From: Hydrogenophaga intermedia
Lineage (GTDB): Bacteria; Pseudomonadota; Gammaproteobacteria; Burkholderiales; Burkholderiaceae_C
DNA length: 64,000 nucleotides
Direction of reading: 5' to 3'
Assembly: GCF_023715105.1 (NCBI RefSeq)
Contig: NZ_JAMBNO010000013.1
Span: 99,519 to 163,518, forward strand
Both the position numbers and the translations under genes were made by a program. The notes under the pieces are model-generated. The model made no database searches. It was given only the letters and a program-made list of their open reading frames with translations, and had not been told where the DNA came from. This document shows, piece by piece, positions 9,257 through 20,526 of this stretch; position 1 is the stretch's first letter; each line of letters starts with the position of its first letter.

Positions 9257-9505
9257 ATGAGCAACCCCCTGCGCACGGTTCTCGTGTTCACCCCCGAAGA
9301 CCAAGCCTGGCTGCGCCGCATGCAGCTCATGGTGCCCGACTACTGGCGCGGCCACGGCGTGGCGCCGATCCCGGGCGACGTGTTTCGCGTCGGTGGGCGC
9401 CAATTCACGGTGCAGGGCCGGCTGTGGGAGCACGACCTGCAGGGGCCGTTGCTGCGTGTCTTCATCGGCTCGGCCCACGCCGAGAGCGATTCGGTGTTCG
9501 GCTGA
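9257..9505 (+). CDS. Small hypothetical protein (82 aa)
   Basis: A short soluble protein with no signal or membrane segment. The start at 9257 is supported by a GGAGG five bases upstream. The sequence has a compact beta-rich look (VFRVGGRQFTVQGRLWEHD). I recognise no family. It lies between glk and a convergent zinc-ribbon membrane protein. Confidence 0.6.
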   Translation: MSNPLRTVLVFTPEDQAWLRRMQLMVPDYWRGHGVAPIPGDVFRVGGRQFTVQGRLWEHDLQGPLLRVFIGSAHAESDSVFG

Positions 9506-9512
9506 GCACGGC

Positions 9513-9941
9513 TCAGCCGTCGTCCAGGTCCCACTCGAAGCCGCAGCGCTTGCAGCAAACGGGCACCAGGCGCTGGGCGTTGCCGTCGGTGCTTTCGGTG
9601 CGCGCGGGCCGCTCGGACAGCCGCAACTGGCCGTAGGCCTGGCAACGCGGGCAATTGGCCTGGTTGGCCAGCTCCTCGGCGTGCATCAGCAGATAGGTGT
9701 AGCGCTGCAGGGACCACAGCGTGACGGCGGCCGATACAACCACGAACACCGTGTTGAGCATCTTCTCTTCGCGGCTGGCGCCATCGAAGGCCTCGAAGCT
9801 GGCCAGCAGCGCCACGGCGGCCAGCACCGCCAGCGCCATGTGCGCGTGGCTCGAAAGCAACTCGCGCTCGTACCACTTGCGAAAGCCCAGCCGCCGGATG
9901 CCCTCGGCCAGGGGCGGGTTGAGCGGGTTGGGTGCGGGCAT
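9513..9941 (-). CDS. Membrane protein with C-terminal zinc ribbon
   Basis: The 142-residue product has two hydrophobic segments (about residues 35-50 and 63-81) followed by a cytoplasmic-type zinc ribbon with CPRC and CCKRC(GF) pairs. Zinc is expected to be structural. I chose the ATG at 9941 because GGAGG sits six bases upstream. The function is unknown; it is convergent with the small gene on its left. Confidence 0.65.
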   Translation of the reverse strand: MPAPNPLNPPLAEGIRRLGFRKWYERELLSSHAHMALAVLAAVALLASFEAFDGASREEKMLNTVFVVVSAAVTLWSLQRYTYLLMHAEELANQANCPRCQAYGQLRLSERPARTESTDGNAQRLVPVCCKRCGFEWDLDDG

Positions 9942-10052
9942 GGAAGCCTCCGGCGTTGGAGCAGCCATGCATGGTGGCACTGCGTGCACCGGGAAGCCAG
10001 CGCCGCCCGCCAATCTTGCGTGCGGCAGTCGGGCAATCCGGTGCGCCGCGGG

Positions 10053-10954
10053 TCAGTGTTGCGTCACTTGCTGCATCGGGAAGGCGGGCGCCTTGCCCGC
10101 GCGGTCGGCGCCGGCGTAGACGGTGAGGTGCGGGTAGGGGATCTCGATGCCTTCGGCGTCGAAGGCGGCCTTGAGGCGGCGCAGGTACTCGCGGCGCACG
10201 CCCCACTGCTCCAGCGGCTGGGTGCGGAAGCGGCAGCGGATGACCACCGCGGAATCAGCCCAGCGGTCGACGCCGGCGATCTCCAGCGCGTCCAGGATGC
10301 GCGGGCCGAAGGCTGCGTCGGCGCGCATGTCCTCGCCCACGCGGCGCATCACCGCCATCACGGCGTCCACGTCCTCGCGGTAAGCCACGCCGATGTCCAT
10401 CACCGCCTGGCTGAAGCCACGCGACATGTTGATCACAGTGGTGATGTGACCGTTGGGCACGTAGTGCACGTTGCCGTCGTAGTCGCGCAGCTGCACGAAG
10501 CGCAGCGTCACCTCTTCGACCAGGCCCGAGTGGCTGCCCAGTTGCACCACGTCGCCCTGACGGATCTGGTTCTCCAGCAGCAGGAAGAAGCCGGTGAAGT
10601 AGTCCTTCACGAGGCTCTGTGCGCCGAAGCCCACCGCCAGGCCCACCACACCGGCCGCGCCGAGGATGGGCGCCACCGACACGCCGAGTTCGCCCAGCAC
10701 CAGCATGCCCGCGATCAGGCTCACCACCACCGCCACCAGGTAGCGGAACACCCGGCCCAGCGTCTCGGCGCGTTTGGCGGCCTCGCGGTCGTCCAGGCGG
10801 CTGGCGATGCGCTGGCGCATGCTGCGGATGCCGCGTTGCAGCACGCCGATCAGCACCCAGGCGGCGATCAGGATGAGGGTGATGCGCAGCGCCGTGGTGG
10901 CGGCGCCGCCCAGGCCGGCCCACCAGGCGGCGGCCAGGTCGATGAGGTTTTCAT

Positions 10955-10958
<4 letters not shown>
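10053..10958 (-). CDS. Small-conductance mechanosensitive channel (MscS family)
   Basis: MscS channels open under membrane tension and release solutes during hypo-osmotic shock. The 301-residue protein has three membrane segments in residues 10-130; the pore helix region is GVVGLAVGFGAQSLVKDYFTG, followed by the soluble beta domain (GDVVQL, VEEVTLRFVQLRDYDG, YVPNG) and a C-terminal alpha/beta domain. The ATG overlaps the otsA stop in an ATGA, so translation is coupled. Its place at the end of a trehalose operon fits osmotic adaptation: make the solute, and vent it when pressure drops. Confidence 0.92.
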
Positions 10959-12339
<1,381 letters not shown>

Positions 12340-12343
<4 letters not shown>

Positions 12344-14157
12344 ACCACTGAGTCCCACGGGGCAGAAAGCCGCACCGCGGCGTTGATGAGCCCGACCATC
12401 GAGTAGGTCTGCGGGAAGTTGCCCCACATCTCACCGGTGGTGGCGTGGGTGTCTTCGGACAGCAGGCCGAGCGGGTTGCGCACCGCGAGCATGGCCTCGA
12501 ACACCGCGCGCGCTTCGGCCGTTCGCCCGGTGCGTGCAAGCGCATCGATGCGCCAGAAGGTGCAGATGTTGAAGGCCACTTCGGGCTTGCCGAAGTCATC
12601 CGAGGCCTCATAGCGGCGCATGTAGGGGCCGTCGCACAGGTGCTTCTCGAGCGCGTGCAGTGTGGACACGAAGCGCCGGTCCATCGGGTCGATCAGGCCG
12701 ACCTCGGCCATCAGCAGCACGCTGGCGTCCAGATCGCGCCCGCCGAAGCTCTCGGCGAAGGCCTGGCGTTCCTCGCTCCACGATTCACGCAGGATGCGTT
12801 CGCCCATGGCGCTGGCGCGCTCGCCCCACTTCTGCGCACGGTCGGGCAGCTGCAGTCGCCGCGCGATCTTGGCCAGGCGGTCGCACGCGGCCCAGCACAT
12901 CAGCGCGGAGGAGGTGTGCACGCGGGCGCGGGTGCGCAGCTCCCACATGCCGGCGTCGGGCTGGTCGAACACGCGCACGGCCTGCTCGCCGATCGCCTCC
13001 AGCCGCTCGAACTCGTCGGGCCCCGGCTGGTGCAGCAAGCGCTGGTCGTGAAAGGCCTGCGCGGCGGCCAGCACGATGTTGCCGTAGACGTCATGCTGGA
13101 AATGCTCGTGCGCCTGATTGCCCACCCGTACCGGGCCCATGCCGCGGTAGCCGGGCAGGGTGCCGACGATGCGCTCGGGCAGGGCGCGCTCCAGGCCGAT
13201 GCCGAGCAGCGGCTGCACGTGCCCGTTGCCCTCGCGCGTGCTGCCCACCACCACGTTCGCCAGCCAGCGCAGGTAGTCCTCCAGCGTGCCCATCTCGGAC
13301 AGGCTGTTGAGCGCGCGCACCACGAAGAAGGCGTCGCGCAGCCAGCAGTAGCGGTAGTCCCAGTTGCGCTGGCTGTCGGGGGCTTCGGGAATGCTGGTGG
13401 TCATGGCGGCCACGATGGCGCCGGTGTCCTCGAACAGGGAGAGCTTGAGCGTGATCGCGGCGCGGATCACCGCGTCCTGCCATTCGAGCGGCAATGCCAG
13501 GCGCTGCGTCCAGCCGCGCCAGTACGCGGTGGTTTCCTGCTCGAAGCGGCGCGCGGTCTCGCCCACGCCGTCGCCCAGGGTCTCGTCGGGACCGAGCAGG
13601 AAGTTGTGCTCCTGCATCAGCAGAAAGGGCTCGCCCGAGAGCACGTGGCTCACGGGGGCGTCGGTGTAGAGGCGCAGCGTGAGGTGTTCGCCCACGTAGC
13701 GGATGTGATTGCTGCCCGAGGTGATGCGCGGCGCCTGGGCGCCCCAGTCGAAGCGCGGCGTGAGGCGCACGCGCATGCGCGGTGCGCCGCGCAGCGCGCG
13801 CACCCGGCGCACGATCTGCATCGGCCGGAAGAAGCGCCCGCGCGAGGCGAAGCGTGGCGCGAAGTCGGTGATCTGCAGTCCCTGGCCGTGCACGTCCCAC
13901 AGTTCGGTCACGAGCACCGCTGTGTTGGGTTCGTAGCGCTGGCGAGCCTCGGCGAAGTCCTCGATCTCGATCGCCCAGTCGCCCTGGTCGCTGTGTTCGC
14001 CGCCGAGCAGGGCGCAGAACACGGGGTCGCCGTCGAAGCGCGGCAGGCAGGCCCAGACCAGGCTCGCGCGCGGATCAATGAGGGCGCTGATGGTGCAGTT
14101 GCCGATCACGCCGAGGTTCAGTGACGGCGGGGCACTCCGGGCGAAGCCAGGGCTCAT
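12340..14157 (-). CDS. Glycoside hydrolase family 15 protein (glucoamylase/trehalase type)
   Basis: The 605-residue protein has the bacterial GH15 layout: an N-terminal beta domain (IGNCTISALIDPRASLVWACLPRFD), then the (alpha/alpha)6 barrel with the general-acid region NWDYRYCWLRDAFF and, near the C-terminus, GLLSEDTHATTGEMWGNFPQTYSMVGL. Family members hydrolyse starch-like glucans or trehalose. Between otsB and otsA the second is attractive, but actinobacterial and proteobacterial members differ and the substrate cannot be decided from sequence. It overlaps both neighbours by four bases, so expression is tied to trehalose synthesis. No signal peptide, so the protein is cytoplasmic. Confidence 0.9.
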
Positions 14158-14888
14158 GTGCAGGTCTCCAGCGCGTGGCGCAACCAGGCCCGCAGCGCCT
14201 GGGGGTTGGCGCAGCGGTGCTGCGCGCGGGTCGGGCCGTCGCCGACCTTGATGGTCTCGCCCTGCAGTGCATGCACGGCGGCAAAGCCGTCTTCGTCGGT
14301 GACGTCGTCGCCCGCAAAGCAGGGGCGGCGGCCTGCAAAGGGCGCCTCGCTCATGAAGGCTGCGATGGCGTAGCCCTTGCCGACCTGCGCTGACTTGACC
14401 TCGACCACCGCCTTGCCATGCATGAGTTGCAGGTCATCGCGGCCATTGAGCGCCTGTGTCAACAGGTCCAGGCAGGCCGGGCCGAGTGCGGGGTTGAGGC
14501 GGTAGTGCAGTGATAGGGAGGTCTGCTTGCGCTCCAGCACCAGGCCGTGATGCCGCGAGACGAAATCCTGTGCGAGGTCGGCGAGGGCTTGCAGTTCGGG
14601 CGTGTCGGCCAGGCGCAGGCGGCCGTCGCCCGCGACGCGCACCGCACCGTGCTCGAAGGCGCCAGGCCAGCGCTGCGCAGGCAGCCAGCGCCGCAGGTCG
14701 TCGCGCGCGCGCCCGGTCACGATGGCCAGGGCGCCATCGAGTCGTTGGTGCAGGGCGTCGAGCAAGGGCGGCAGGTCGTCGGGAACCTGCACGGCGTCGG
14801 GGCGGCTGGCGAGGTCGGCCAGGGTGCCGTCGAAATCCAGGAACAGCGCCGATCGCCGGGCCGACAAGGTGGGCAGCGTCGTCGTCAT
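14154..14888 (-). CDS. otsB: Trehalose-6-phosphate phosphatase OtsB
   Basis: OtsB removes phosphate from trehalose-6-phosphate. This 244-residue HAD-family enzyme has motif I LFLDFDGTLADL near the start, motif II IVTGR, and the late GDDVTDEDGF motif with the Mg-binding aspartates. The ATG at 14888 is preferred over a TTG 13 codons upstream because the HAD strand begins close by. It is the first gene of the four-gene leftward operon; 134 bases separate it from cca. Confidence 0.93.
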   Translation of the reverse strand: MTTTLPTLSARRSALFLDFDGTLADLASRPDAVQVPDDLPPLLDALHQRLDGALAIVTGRARDDLRRWLPAQRWPGAFEHGAVRVAGDGRLRLADTPELQALADLAQDFVSRHHGLVLERKQTSLSLHYRLNPALGPACLDLLTQALNGRDDLQLMHGKAVVEVKSAQVGKGYAIAAFMSEAPFAGRRPCFAGDDVTDEDGFAAVHALQGETIKVGDGPTRAQHRCANPQALRAWLRHALETCT

Positions 14889-15022
14889 CAACCGCTTACC
14901 GTACCGCGCTTCGGGGGTCAGGGGCAAGCGGTGGCGGGTTTGCCGCAGTGCAGCACTGCGGAAAATCCGCCCGGCTTGACAGCCCGCTCGATGGTGGTCG
15001 AGCGCGCCCCTTGCGACCCGTT

Positions 15023-16204
15023 TCAGACCGGTTGCGCCAGCGCTTCCTGCAGGCAGGCGAGCCGCGCGGCCCGCAGCCGTTCGCCAACCTGCGGGCCACT
15101 CAGGCCCTCGCCCAGCGCCTGGCGGGTGATGGCAGCGGTATCCAGGGCCTGCACACGCTGCAGCGCCTGTGCCAGCCGCGCGGTGGCCGCGCGCACCGCG
15201 GCACCGGCGTCGGGCGCGCTCAAGGCCTCGCCCTCGACGACCCGCAAGCCCTCGAGAAAGCGCGTCGGCTTGCGCCAGGCATCGCAGCGATTGAACAGTT
15301 CGAGCATGGTGTCGGCATCGCCCGCCGACCGCAACGTCTCGCGCTCGCGGTGGACCAGCAGGGCCAGATCGCGCGCGTCATTGGGCACGCGCCAGCGCTC
15401 GGCCAGCGCCCGCAGGGCCGCCTCGTCGCGCAGTGCGGTCACCAGCCAGGTCCAGCGTACCGGCAGTGGTGCGTCGGTAAACAGCGGGTGTGTTTCGAGT
15501 ACCGATGCGCGTTCGGGGCCGAGCGCCGATTGCTTCAGGGCGTCGAGCCCCCAGGCGGCGAGCAGGCCGCAGTCGTCCAGCGTGGCGATCAGCCGGCTCG
15601 GACGCGCCTCCATCAGGCCGCGCGCCACCTCCTGCCACACGCGCTCGGCCACCAGGTGGTCGGCCTCGCCGTGTTGCACCATCGCGCGCATCAGGGCCAT
15701 CGTCTCGGGCGCCACGCGAAAGTCGGGCCAGCGCGCCGCAAAGCGCGCCACGCGAAGGATGCGCACCGGGTCCTCGGCGAAGGCCGGCGTGACGTGGCGC
15801 AGCGCGCGTGCGCGCAGGTCGGCCAGCCCGCCCCAGGGGTCGATCAGTGGCGCGTTGGCGGGGTCATCGGCGTGTGCCGCATCCACCGCCATCGCATTGA
15901 CGGTGAGGTCGCGTCGCGCGAGGTCCTCTTCCAGCGTGACGTCGGGTGCGGCTTGAAAGGCGAAGCCGTGGTAGCCCGGTGCGGTCTTGCGCTCAGTCCG
16001 CGCGAGCGCGTACTCCTCGTGCGTCTGCGGGTGCAGGAAGACCGGGAAATCGCGCCCCACGGGTTCGTAACCCGCGGCCGCCATCGCCTCTGGCGTGGCG
16101 CCCACAACCACCCAGTCGCGGTCCGCGCGCCCGGGTGCGGGCCAGCCGAACTCGCGCGCCAGCCAGGCATCGCGCACCGCACCGCCCACCAGGTAAATCT
16201 GCAT
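15023..16204 (-). CDS. cca: CCA-adding tRNA nucleotidyltransferase
   Basis: Cca adds or repairs the 3' CCA of tRNA. The class II enzyme starts YLVGGAVRDAWL, has the catalytic RDWVVVG (in place of the usual DxD neighbourhood), then RRDLTVNAMA and the EDPVRILRVARFAARW motif that reads the tRNA. At 393 residues it is close to the short bacterial form without the C-terminal HD phosphohydrolase domain. Independent transcription is likely. Confidence 0.93.
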   Translation of the reverse strand: MQIYLVGGAVRDAWLAREFGWPAPGRADRDWVVVGATPEAMAAAGYEPVGRDFPVFLHPQTHEEYALARTERKTAPGYHGFAFQAAPDVTLEEDLARRDLTVNAMAVDAAHADDPANAPLIDPWGGLADLRARALRHVTPAFAEDPVRILRVARFAARWPDFRVAPETMALMRAMVQHGEADHLVAERVWQEVARGLMEARPSRLIATLDDCGLLAAWGLDALKQSALGPERASVLETHPLFTDAPLPVRWTWLVTALRDEAALRALAERWRVPNDARDLALLVHRERETLRSAGDADTMLELFNRCDAWRKPTRFLEGLRVVEGEALSAPDAGAAVRAATARLAQALQRVQALDTAAITRQALGEGLSGPQVGERLRAARLACLQEALAQPV

Positions 16205-16241
16205 GGGCGCGAGTCTAGGGTCTGTTGCGACCCAAGGGCAT

Positions 16242-16940
16242 TCAGCGCGGCGCCGGCGCCACGCGGTAGGGCTCGTCGAAGGCGATGAAATCGTGCTCCT
16301 TCAAGGCATCGTCGATCCAGGCCCGCACGCCGGGCAGGGCGAGCACACGATCAACGTAGGCCTGGATATCGTCGGGCACCGGCAGTGCGTAGGTGCGGAT
16401 GCGCGTGCACACCGGTGCAAAGAAGGCGTCGGCAATGGTGAAGCTGCCGAACAGCAGGGCGCCCGCGGCTTGCGCTGCCAGCAGGTCGCGCCACATGGCC
16501 ACCAGGCGCTCGACATCGGCGCGCACGCCAGCCTGATCGCGCCAGATCAGCGCGCCCACGTCGGGCAGCGCAGCCTCGATGTTCATGGGGCAGTGGCTGC
16601 GCAGCGCATTGAAGCCGCTGTGCATCTCGGCGCACACGCTGCGGGCCCGTGCGCGCTGGCGCGGGTCGGTCGGCCACAGGTGCTTGTCGGGAAAGCGCTC
16701 GGCCAGGGCCTCCGCGATGGCCAGCGAGTCCCAGACCACGAAGCCGTCATCGACCAGGGCGGGTACCTTGCCCACCGGGTTGATGGCCTTCACCCGCTGC
16801 TTGAAGACCGAGTCGGCCTCGAACGAGTCGAACCGGATCTGGATTTCCTCGAACGGGATGCCGGCCTGGCGCATCAGCACCCAGGGGCGCATGGACCAGG
16901 ACGAGTAGTTCTTGTTGCCGATGATGAGTTGCAGGGCCAT
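16242..16940 (-). CDS. Glutathione S-transferase family protein
   Basis: The 232-residue protein has an N-terminal thioredoxin-like domain with the candidate catalytic Ser in KNYSSWSMRPW, the cis-Pro GKVPALVDDG and the glutathione-contacting DSLAIAEAL, then an all-helical C-terminal domain. Such enzymes conjugate or isomerise electrophilic compounds. Substrate unknown; no pathway genes flank it. Confidence 0.88.
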   Translation of the reverse strand: MALQLIIGNKNYSSWSMRPWVLMRQAGIPFEEIQIRFDSFEADSVFKQRVKAINPVGKVPALVDDGFVVWDSLAIAEALAERFPDKHLWPTDPRQRARARSVCAEMHSGFNALRSHCPMNIEAALPDVGALIWRDQAGVRADVERLVAMWRDLLAAQAAGALLFGSFTIADAFFAPVCTRIRTYALPVPDDIQAYVDRVLALPGVRAWIDDALKEHDFIAFDEPYRVAPAPR

Positions 16941-17041
16941 GGTGTGCTCCGTGTGGAGCGCCGATGGTAGAGCGCGGTGGCCCTGCGATCGATGCGCAAT
17001 GCGGGCCCGATGGATGCGGGCCCGTCATGAATGGCGGGCGT

Positions 17042-17356
17042 TCAGGCGTACTTTTCGAGGATGCGCGTGGAGCGCTCGACGTCGCGCATGACCGGGCCTT
17101 CGACCGCCACCTCGGCCACGGCGTCCATCACGTTGCAGGCCATCATGCGGTAGAAGGCCTTGTCCATGGCCTTGCGCGCGGCCGACATCTGCTGGGCCAC
17201 CTCCTCGCAGGGGCGTTCCGTCTGCACCATCTCGATGAGGCCGCGGATCTGGCCTTCGATGCGTTTGAGGCGGTTCACCACATCGCGCTGGGTGTCGACG
17301 CTGTTGGCGGTCGTGCGGCCGCGCTGCGGCGGTTGGACGAGGGTCTGGACGTTCAT
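17042..17356 (-). CDS. CsoR/FrmR/RcnR-family repressor with unusual ligand positions
   Basis: A 104-residue DUF156 protein: the DNA-contacting helix VVNRLKRIEGQIRGL and helix 2 with C50 (ERPCEEV) are typical. In copper sensors the next ligands are His and Cys, 25 and 29 residues after the first Cys. Here those places are N75 and A79, and a Cys (C74) appears one residue before the His place. So the copper site is not present in its standard form; the protein may sense another ligand, or a thiol reagent. No transporter or enzyme gene is adjacent that would reveal the target. Confidence 0.82.
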   Translation of the reverse strand: MNVQTLVQPPQRGRTTANSVDTQRDVVNRLKRIEGQIRGLIEMVQTERPCEEVAQQMSAARKAMDKAFYRMMACNVMDAVAEVAVEGPVMRDVERSTRILEKYA

Positions 17357-17470
17357 GTTGCGCCTGTGCCTGAAAGTAGTTTAAAGGTGCTCATTCAAGA
17401 GCGGCGCGAGTCTGCCAGATAACACCAACCCAGTACAGTTTTCGAGGGCGCCGCGGCGCGATTCATCCGA

Positions 17471-18424
17471 TCAACGTCCAGCCTGCTGCCGCCAATGCAG
17501 TAGTTGGCTGCGCCCATTGCGCTGCCCGAGGTAGGTGGGCGCGATCGTGTGGACGCTCGCCGGTGCGATGCCCAGGCTGTTCAGCCCGGGCAGCTGCCCG
17601 CTGGCGACGTTGGGCACCGACATGGCCGCAACGTTGTCGCGGCTCATGAGGGGCGGCCCGGGCATGAGCTCCATCACCGCGGCCTGCAGGCGGCCCAGCG
17701 CGGCGGGCAGACCGATCACCGGGCGCTCGTGGCTGCCATGGCGGCCGGCAAGCCGCACCAGCTCGCGCAACGTGAGCACGTCCGGGCCGGCGCATTCGAT
17801 GGTCTGGCCCTGGGTGCTCCGGCCGATGGCGTCATCGCGCAGGCAGGCGGCGATCGCGGCCGCCACGTCTTCCACCCACACCGGCTGGAAACGGGCCTCG
17901 GCGCAGGCCAGCGGCACCATCGGCGCAAGCCCTTGCAGTTGCGCGAACAGGTTGAGGAAGCGGTCGCCAGCACCGAAGATCACGCTCGGGCGCAGCACGG
18001 TGAGGTCGAGGTTGGCGCCGCGCAGCACCTCCTCGCCGCGCGCCTTGCTGCGTTGGTAACGCGACGGCGCATCTGTCGCCACGCCGAGAGCGCTCACGTG
18101 CACGACGCGGGACACGCCTTCGGCCAGGCAGGCCTCCTCGATGGCCAGTGGTAGCTCCACGTGTACGCGCTCGAAGGCCTCCTCGCTGCCATGCAGGATG
18201 GCCACGAGGTTGACGATCACGTCATGCCCGGCCATGAGGCGCAGCAGTTGCGCAGGGTCGTGCACGTCGGCCTCGATCACGGTCACGCGCGGCAGGTGCT
18301 GCACCGCCGCAGCGTTGCGCGCCCGCCGCGTGGGCACGGTGATCTGCCAGCCTTCGCGGTGCAGGCGTTCACAGGTGTGGCGGCCAACGAAGCCGGTGCC
18401 GCCGAGCACGAGGACGTTTTTCAT
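17471..18424 (-). CDS. Complex I NDUFA9-like NAD(P)-binding protein
   Basis: A 317-residue atypical SDR of the NDUFA9 group. The dinucleotide motif is at the N-terminus (VLGGTGFVGRH), with VVHVSALG and a YQRSKARGEE segment standing in for the SDR Tyr-Lys. Family members bind NADPH and support respiratory complex I or act on sugar/steroid-like substrates; the bacterial role is unsettled. The start at 18424 gives the standard N-terminus. It follows slt by 29 bases on the same strand. Confidence 0.85.
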   Translation of the reverse strand: MKNVLVLGGTGFVGRHTCERLHREGWQITVPTRRARNAAAVQHLPRVTVIEADVHDPAQLLRLMAGHDVIVNLVAILHGSEEAFERVHVELPLAIEEACLAEGVSRVVHVSALGVATDAPSRYQRSKARGEEVLRGANLDLTVLRPSVIFGAGDRFLNLFAQLQGLAPMVPLACAEARFQPVWVEDVAAAIAACLRDDAIGRSTQGQTIECAGPDVLTLRELVRLAGRHGSHERPVIGLPAALGRLQAAVMELMPGPPLMSRDNVAAMSVPNVASGQLPGLNSLGIAPASVHTIAPTYLGQRNGRSQLLHWRQQAGR

Positions 18425-18453
18425 GGGGTGTTCTTCCAGGGTCGACAAAGCGC

Positions 18454-20484
18454 TCAGGGCAGTTCGGTGTTCACCGCTGCGGCAGTGGCGCTGCGCGGGC
18501 CCACCTGGCCCAGGCGCGCGCGCAGCGATTGCGGCTGGCCGGAAAGCAATGCCGCGTACTGCGTGGTGTTGGCGAGCACGCGCTGCACGTAATCGCGCGT
18601 CTCCTCGAACGGAATGTTCTCGGCCCAGATCTCGCCGGGCAGCACAGGGCCGTTGCGCCACTGCCGCGCGCGGCTGGGGCCGGCGTTGTAGGCGGCCGCG
18701 GCCAGCGGCAGCGAGCCCTCGAAGTCGTCGAGCGCAAACTTGAGGTAAGCAGTGCCGATCTGGATGTTGGTGTCGCGCTCGGTGATCTGTTGCGGGCGCC
18801 AGTCGGTCAGGCCGATCTTGCGCGCCGTCCAGCGCGCGGTCGCGGGCATCACCTGCATGAGGCCCGAGGCGCCGACGTGCGAGCGGGCGTCGGTGACGAA
18901 GCGGCTCTCCTGACGGATCAGGCCGTAGACATAGGCAGGGTCAAGGCCGATTTCTTGCGCGCGTGCCACGACCTGTTCGCGGTAAGGCGTGGGGAAGCGC
19001 TGCGTCTGGTCGATCACCTCGCGCGTGCGCAGGCTGGTGTTGATGCAGCGGTCCCAGATCTGTTCGCGGCAGGCCAGTTCGGCGGCGGCCAGCAGTTCGC
19101 GGTCACCCATGCCGCCGGGGCTGTGCAGGGCCACCTGGTAGTTCCACTCGCGCACCCCCTCGCCGCGCAGGCCCAGGCGCAGGGCCGCGAGCGCGCGGCG
19201 CAGGCCCGCATCTTGCGCCGCGGCGCGGCGCTCCTCGGCCGTGAGCGGCTCGGGTGCTGCGGGCGCGGTGATGGGCAGGCCCAGCGCTTCGAGCGCCAGC
19301 ATGCCGTGAAAGCTGTCCGGTGCGGCGATCGATTCGAGCAAGGCGCGCGATTGCGCGCGCGCCACCGTGGCGTCGGGTTCGGCCAGCGCCTCGATGGCGC
19401 GGGCGCGCCAGTAGACCCAGGCGGTCTGGCCCCGCTGCGCCGGGCTCATGGCGTAGATCGCGTCACGCACCGCAGCCCAGCGGCCGGCCCGCAGGCCGGC
19501 GCGCGCCATCCAGGCCAGGTGTTCGTCCGTCATGTGCTGCAGTTCCCCGCGCGCATAGAAGGTGAGCGCGTCGTCCTGCAGGCGCTGCGCCGCGCGGCGG
19601 CCGATGGCGCCCCAGGCCCAGCCGCGCTCCTCGGCGCTGAGCTGGCTGCGCCACTTGAGGCTGTCGAGCTCGGCGGCGGCGGCGTTCGGGTCTTGCGCGG
19701 CCAGGCGGACCAGCGCCAGCGTGACCAGTTCCTTGGTGCGGGGGCGGATGGCGGTGATCTTGTCGTCGAGGTAACGCGCCGGGTTGTCGGCGATGGCTTC
19801 GAGCTGCGCCGCGCGGTCGGGGTCGATCAGCGCCAGCGCCTGACGCGCTGCGGCCGGGCGGTTGACCTCCATCATCAGTCGCGCGCGCTGCCACACCACC
19901 GTGTCCTTGAGGTGGCCACTGGCCAGCAGCGCCTGCGCCGCGGTGGCGCAGCCGTCGTCGACGTCGCGCTGGGCGAGCCAGAGCTCACGCACGCGTTCGG
20001 CCGCCACCTCGGGCGGCAGGCGGCTGCCCGCGGCGTCCAGCATCACCGTGTAGCAGGTGACCTGGCGGTCGTCGTTCATGCGGAACAAGGGCCGCTCGGC
20101 CTCGAAGCGTGCCCAGTCGCGCTGCTTGCCCAGTTGCAGCAGCCAGTCGTTGCGCAGCCGGTCTTCCCAGTAGGTGCCGGCCATGGCGTCGAGCGCGGCG
20201 CGGATCTCGGCCGGGCTTGCGCTGTCCAGGCGCACGCGCATTTCCCAGTAGCGCGCCAGCGGCTCCAGCACGTGCCCGCGCGTGGCGGGCAGCAGGCGCG
20301 TGAGCTCGGTGCTCTGGTTCTTGCGGAAGGCCTCGCGCATGTCCAGCACGGCTTTGTCTGCAGCCGGCTGCGAGGCGGCCAGGGCGGGCAGCAGCAGGCC
20401 CGCCATAATCAATCGGCGGCCCAGTCGCGCGGTGCGCGCGAAGGGCGAGTCCACGGGCGAACCCGGTGGCAAAGTCAATGTCAT
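18454..20484 (-). CDS. slt: Soluble lytic murein transglycosylase
   Basis: Slt cleaves peptidoglycan glycan strands in the periplasm, forming 1,6-anhydro ends. The 676-residue protein has a signal segment near residues 26-40, a long helical superhelix domain, and the catalytic SLT domain at about 505-640. The catalytic Glu is E526 in LIRQESRF; GASGLMQVMPATA and AAYNAGPSRARQW complete the site. Length is close to Slt70. The start at 20484 lies 42 bases from the divergent cyclo-ligase start. Confidence 0.93.
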   Translation of the reverse strand: MTLTLPPGSPVDSPFARTARLGRRLIMAGLLLPALAASQPAADKAVLDMREAFRKNQSTELTRLLPATRGHVLEPLARYWEMRVRLDSASPAEIRAALDAMAGTYWEDRLRNDWLLQLGKQRDWARFEAERPLFRMNDDRQVTCYTVMLDAAGSRLPPEVAAERVRELWLAQRDVDDGCATAAQALLASGHLKDTVVWQRARLMMEVNRPAAARQALALIDPDRAAQLEAIADNPARYLDDKITAIRPRTKELVTLALVRLAAQDPNAAAAELDSLKWRSQLSAEERGWAWGAIGRRAAQRLQDDALTFYARGELQHMTDEHLAWMARAGLRAGRWAAVRDAIYAMSPAQRGQTAWVYWRARAIEALAEPDATVARAQSRALLESIAAPDSFHGMLALEALGLPITAPAAPEPLTAEERRAAAQDAGLRRALAALRLGLRGEGVREWNYQVALHSPGGMGDRELLAAAELACREQIWDRCINTSLRTREVIDQTQRFPTPYREQVVARAQEIGLDPAYVYGLIRQESRFVTDARSHVGASGLMQVMPATARWTARKIGLTDWRPQQITERDTNIQIGTAYLKFALDDFEGSLPLAAAAYNAGPSRARQWRNGPVLPGEIWAENIPFEETRDYVQRVLANTTQYAALLSGQPQSLRARLGQVGPRSATAAAVNTELP

Positions 20485-20526
20485 CTCGCTTCCCTGAATC
20501 TCGAGCACACGGAACACACGTCGATT

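Noticed and set aside
12445..14124. A 559-codon + strand frame antisense to the GH15 gene
   Set aside because: No family motifs, typical GC-shadow composition; the GH15 frame is clearly coding.
18529..20520. An uninterrupted + strand frame of about 660 codons antisense to slt, running into the cyclo-ligase gene
   Set aside because: Composition is that of a codon-position shadow in GC-rich DNA (rich in Arg, Gly, Gln, Ala); slt on the other strand has full family motifs. Only the part from 20527 is real.
20485..20526. 6S RNA gene before the cyclo-ligase gene, as in enterics
   Set aside because: Only 42 bases separate the divergent genes, too short for the RNA.
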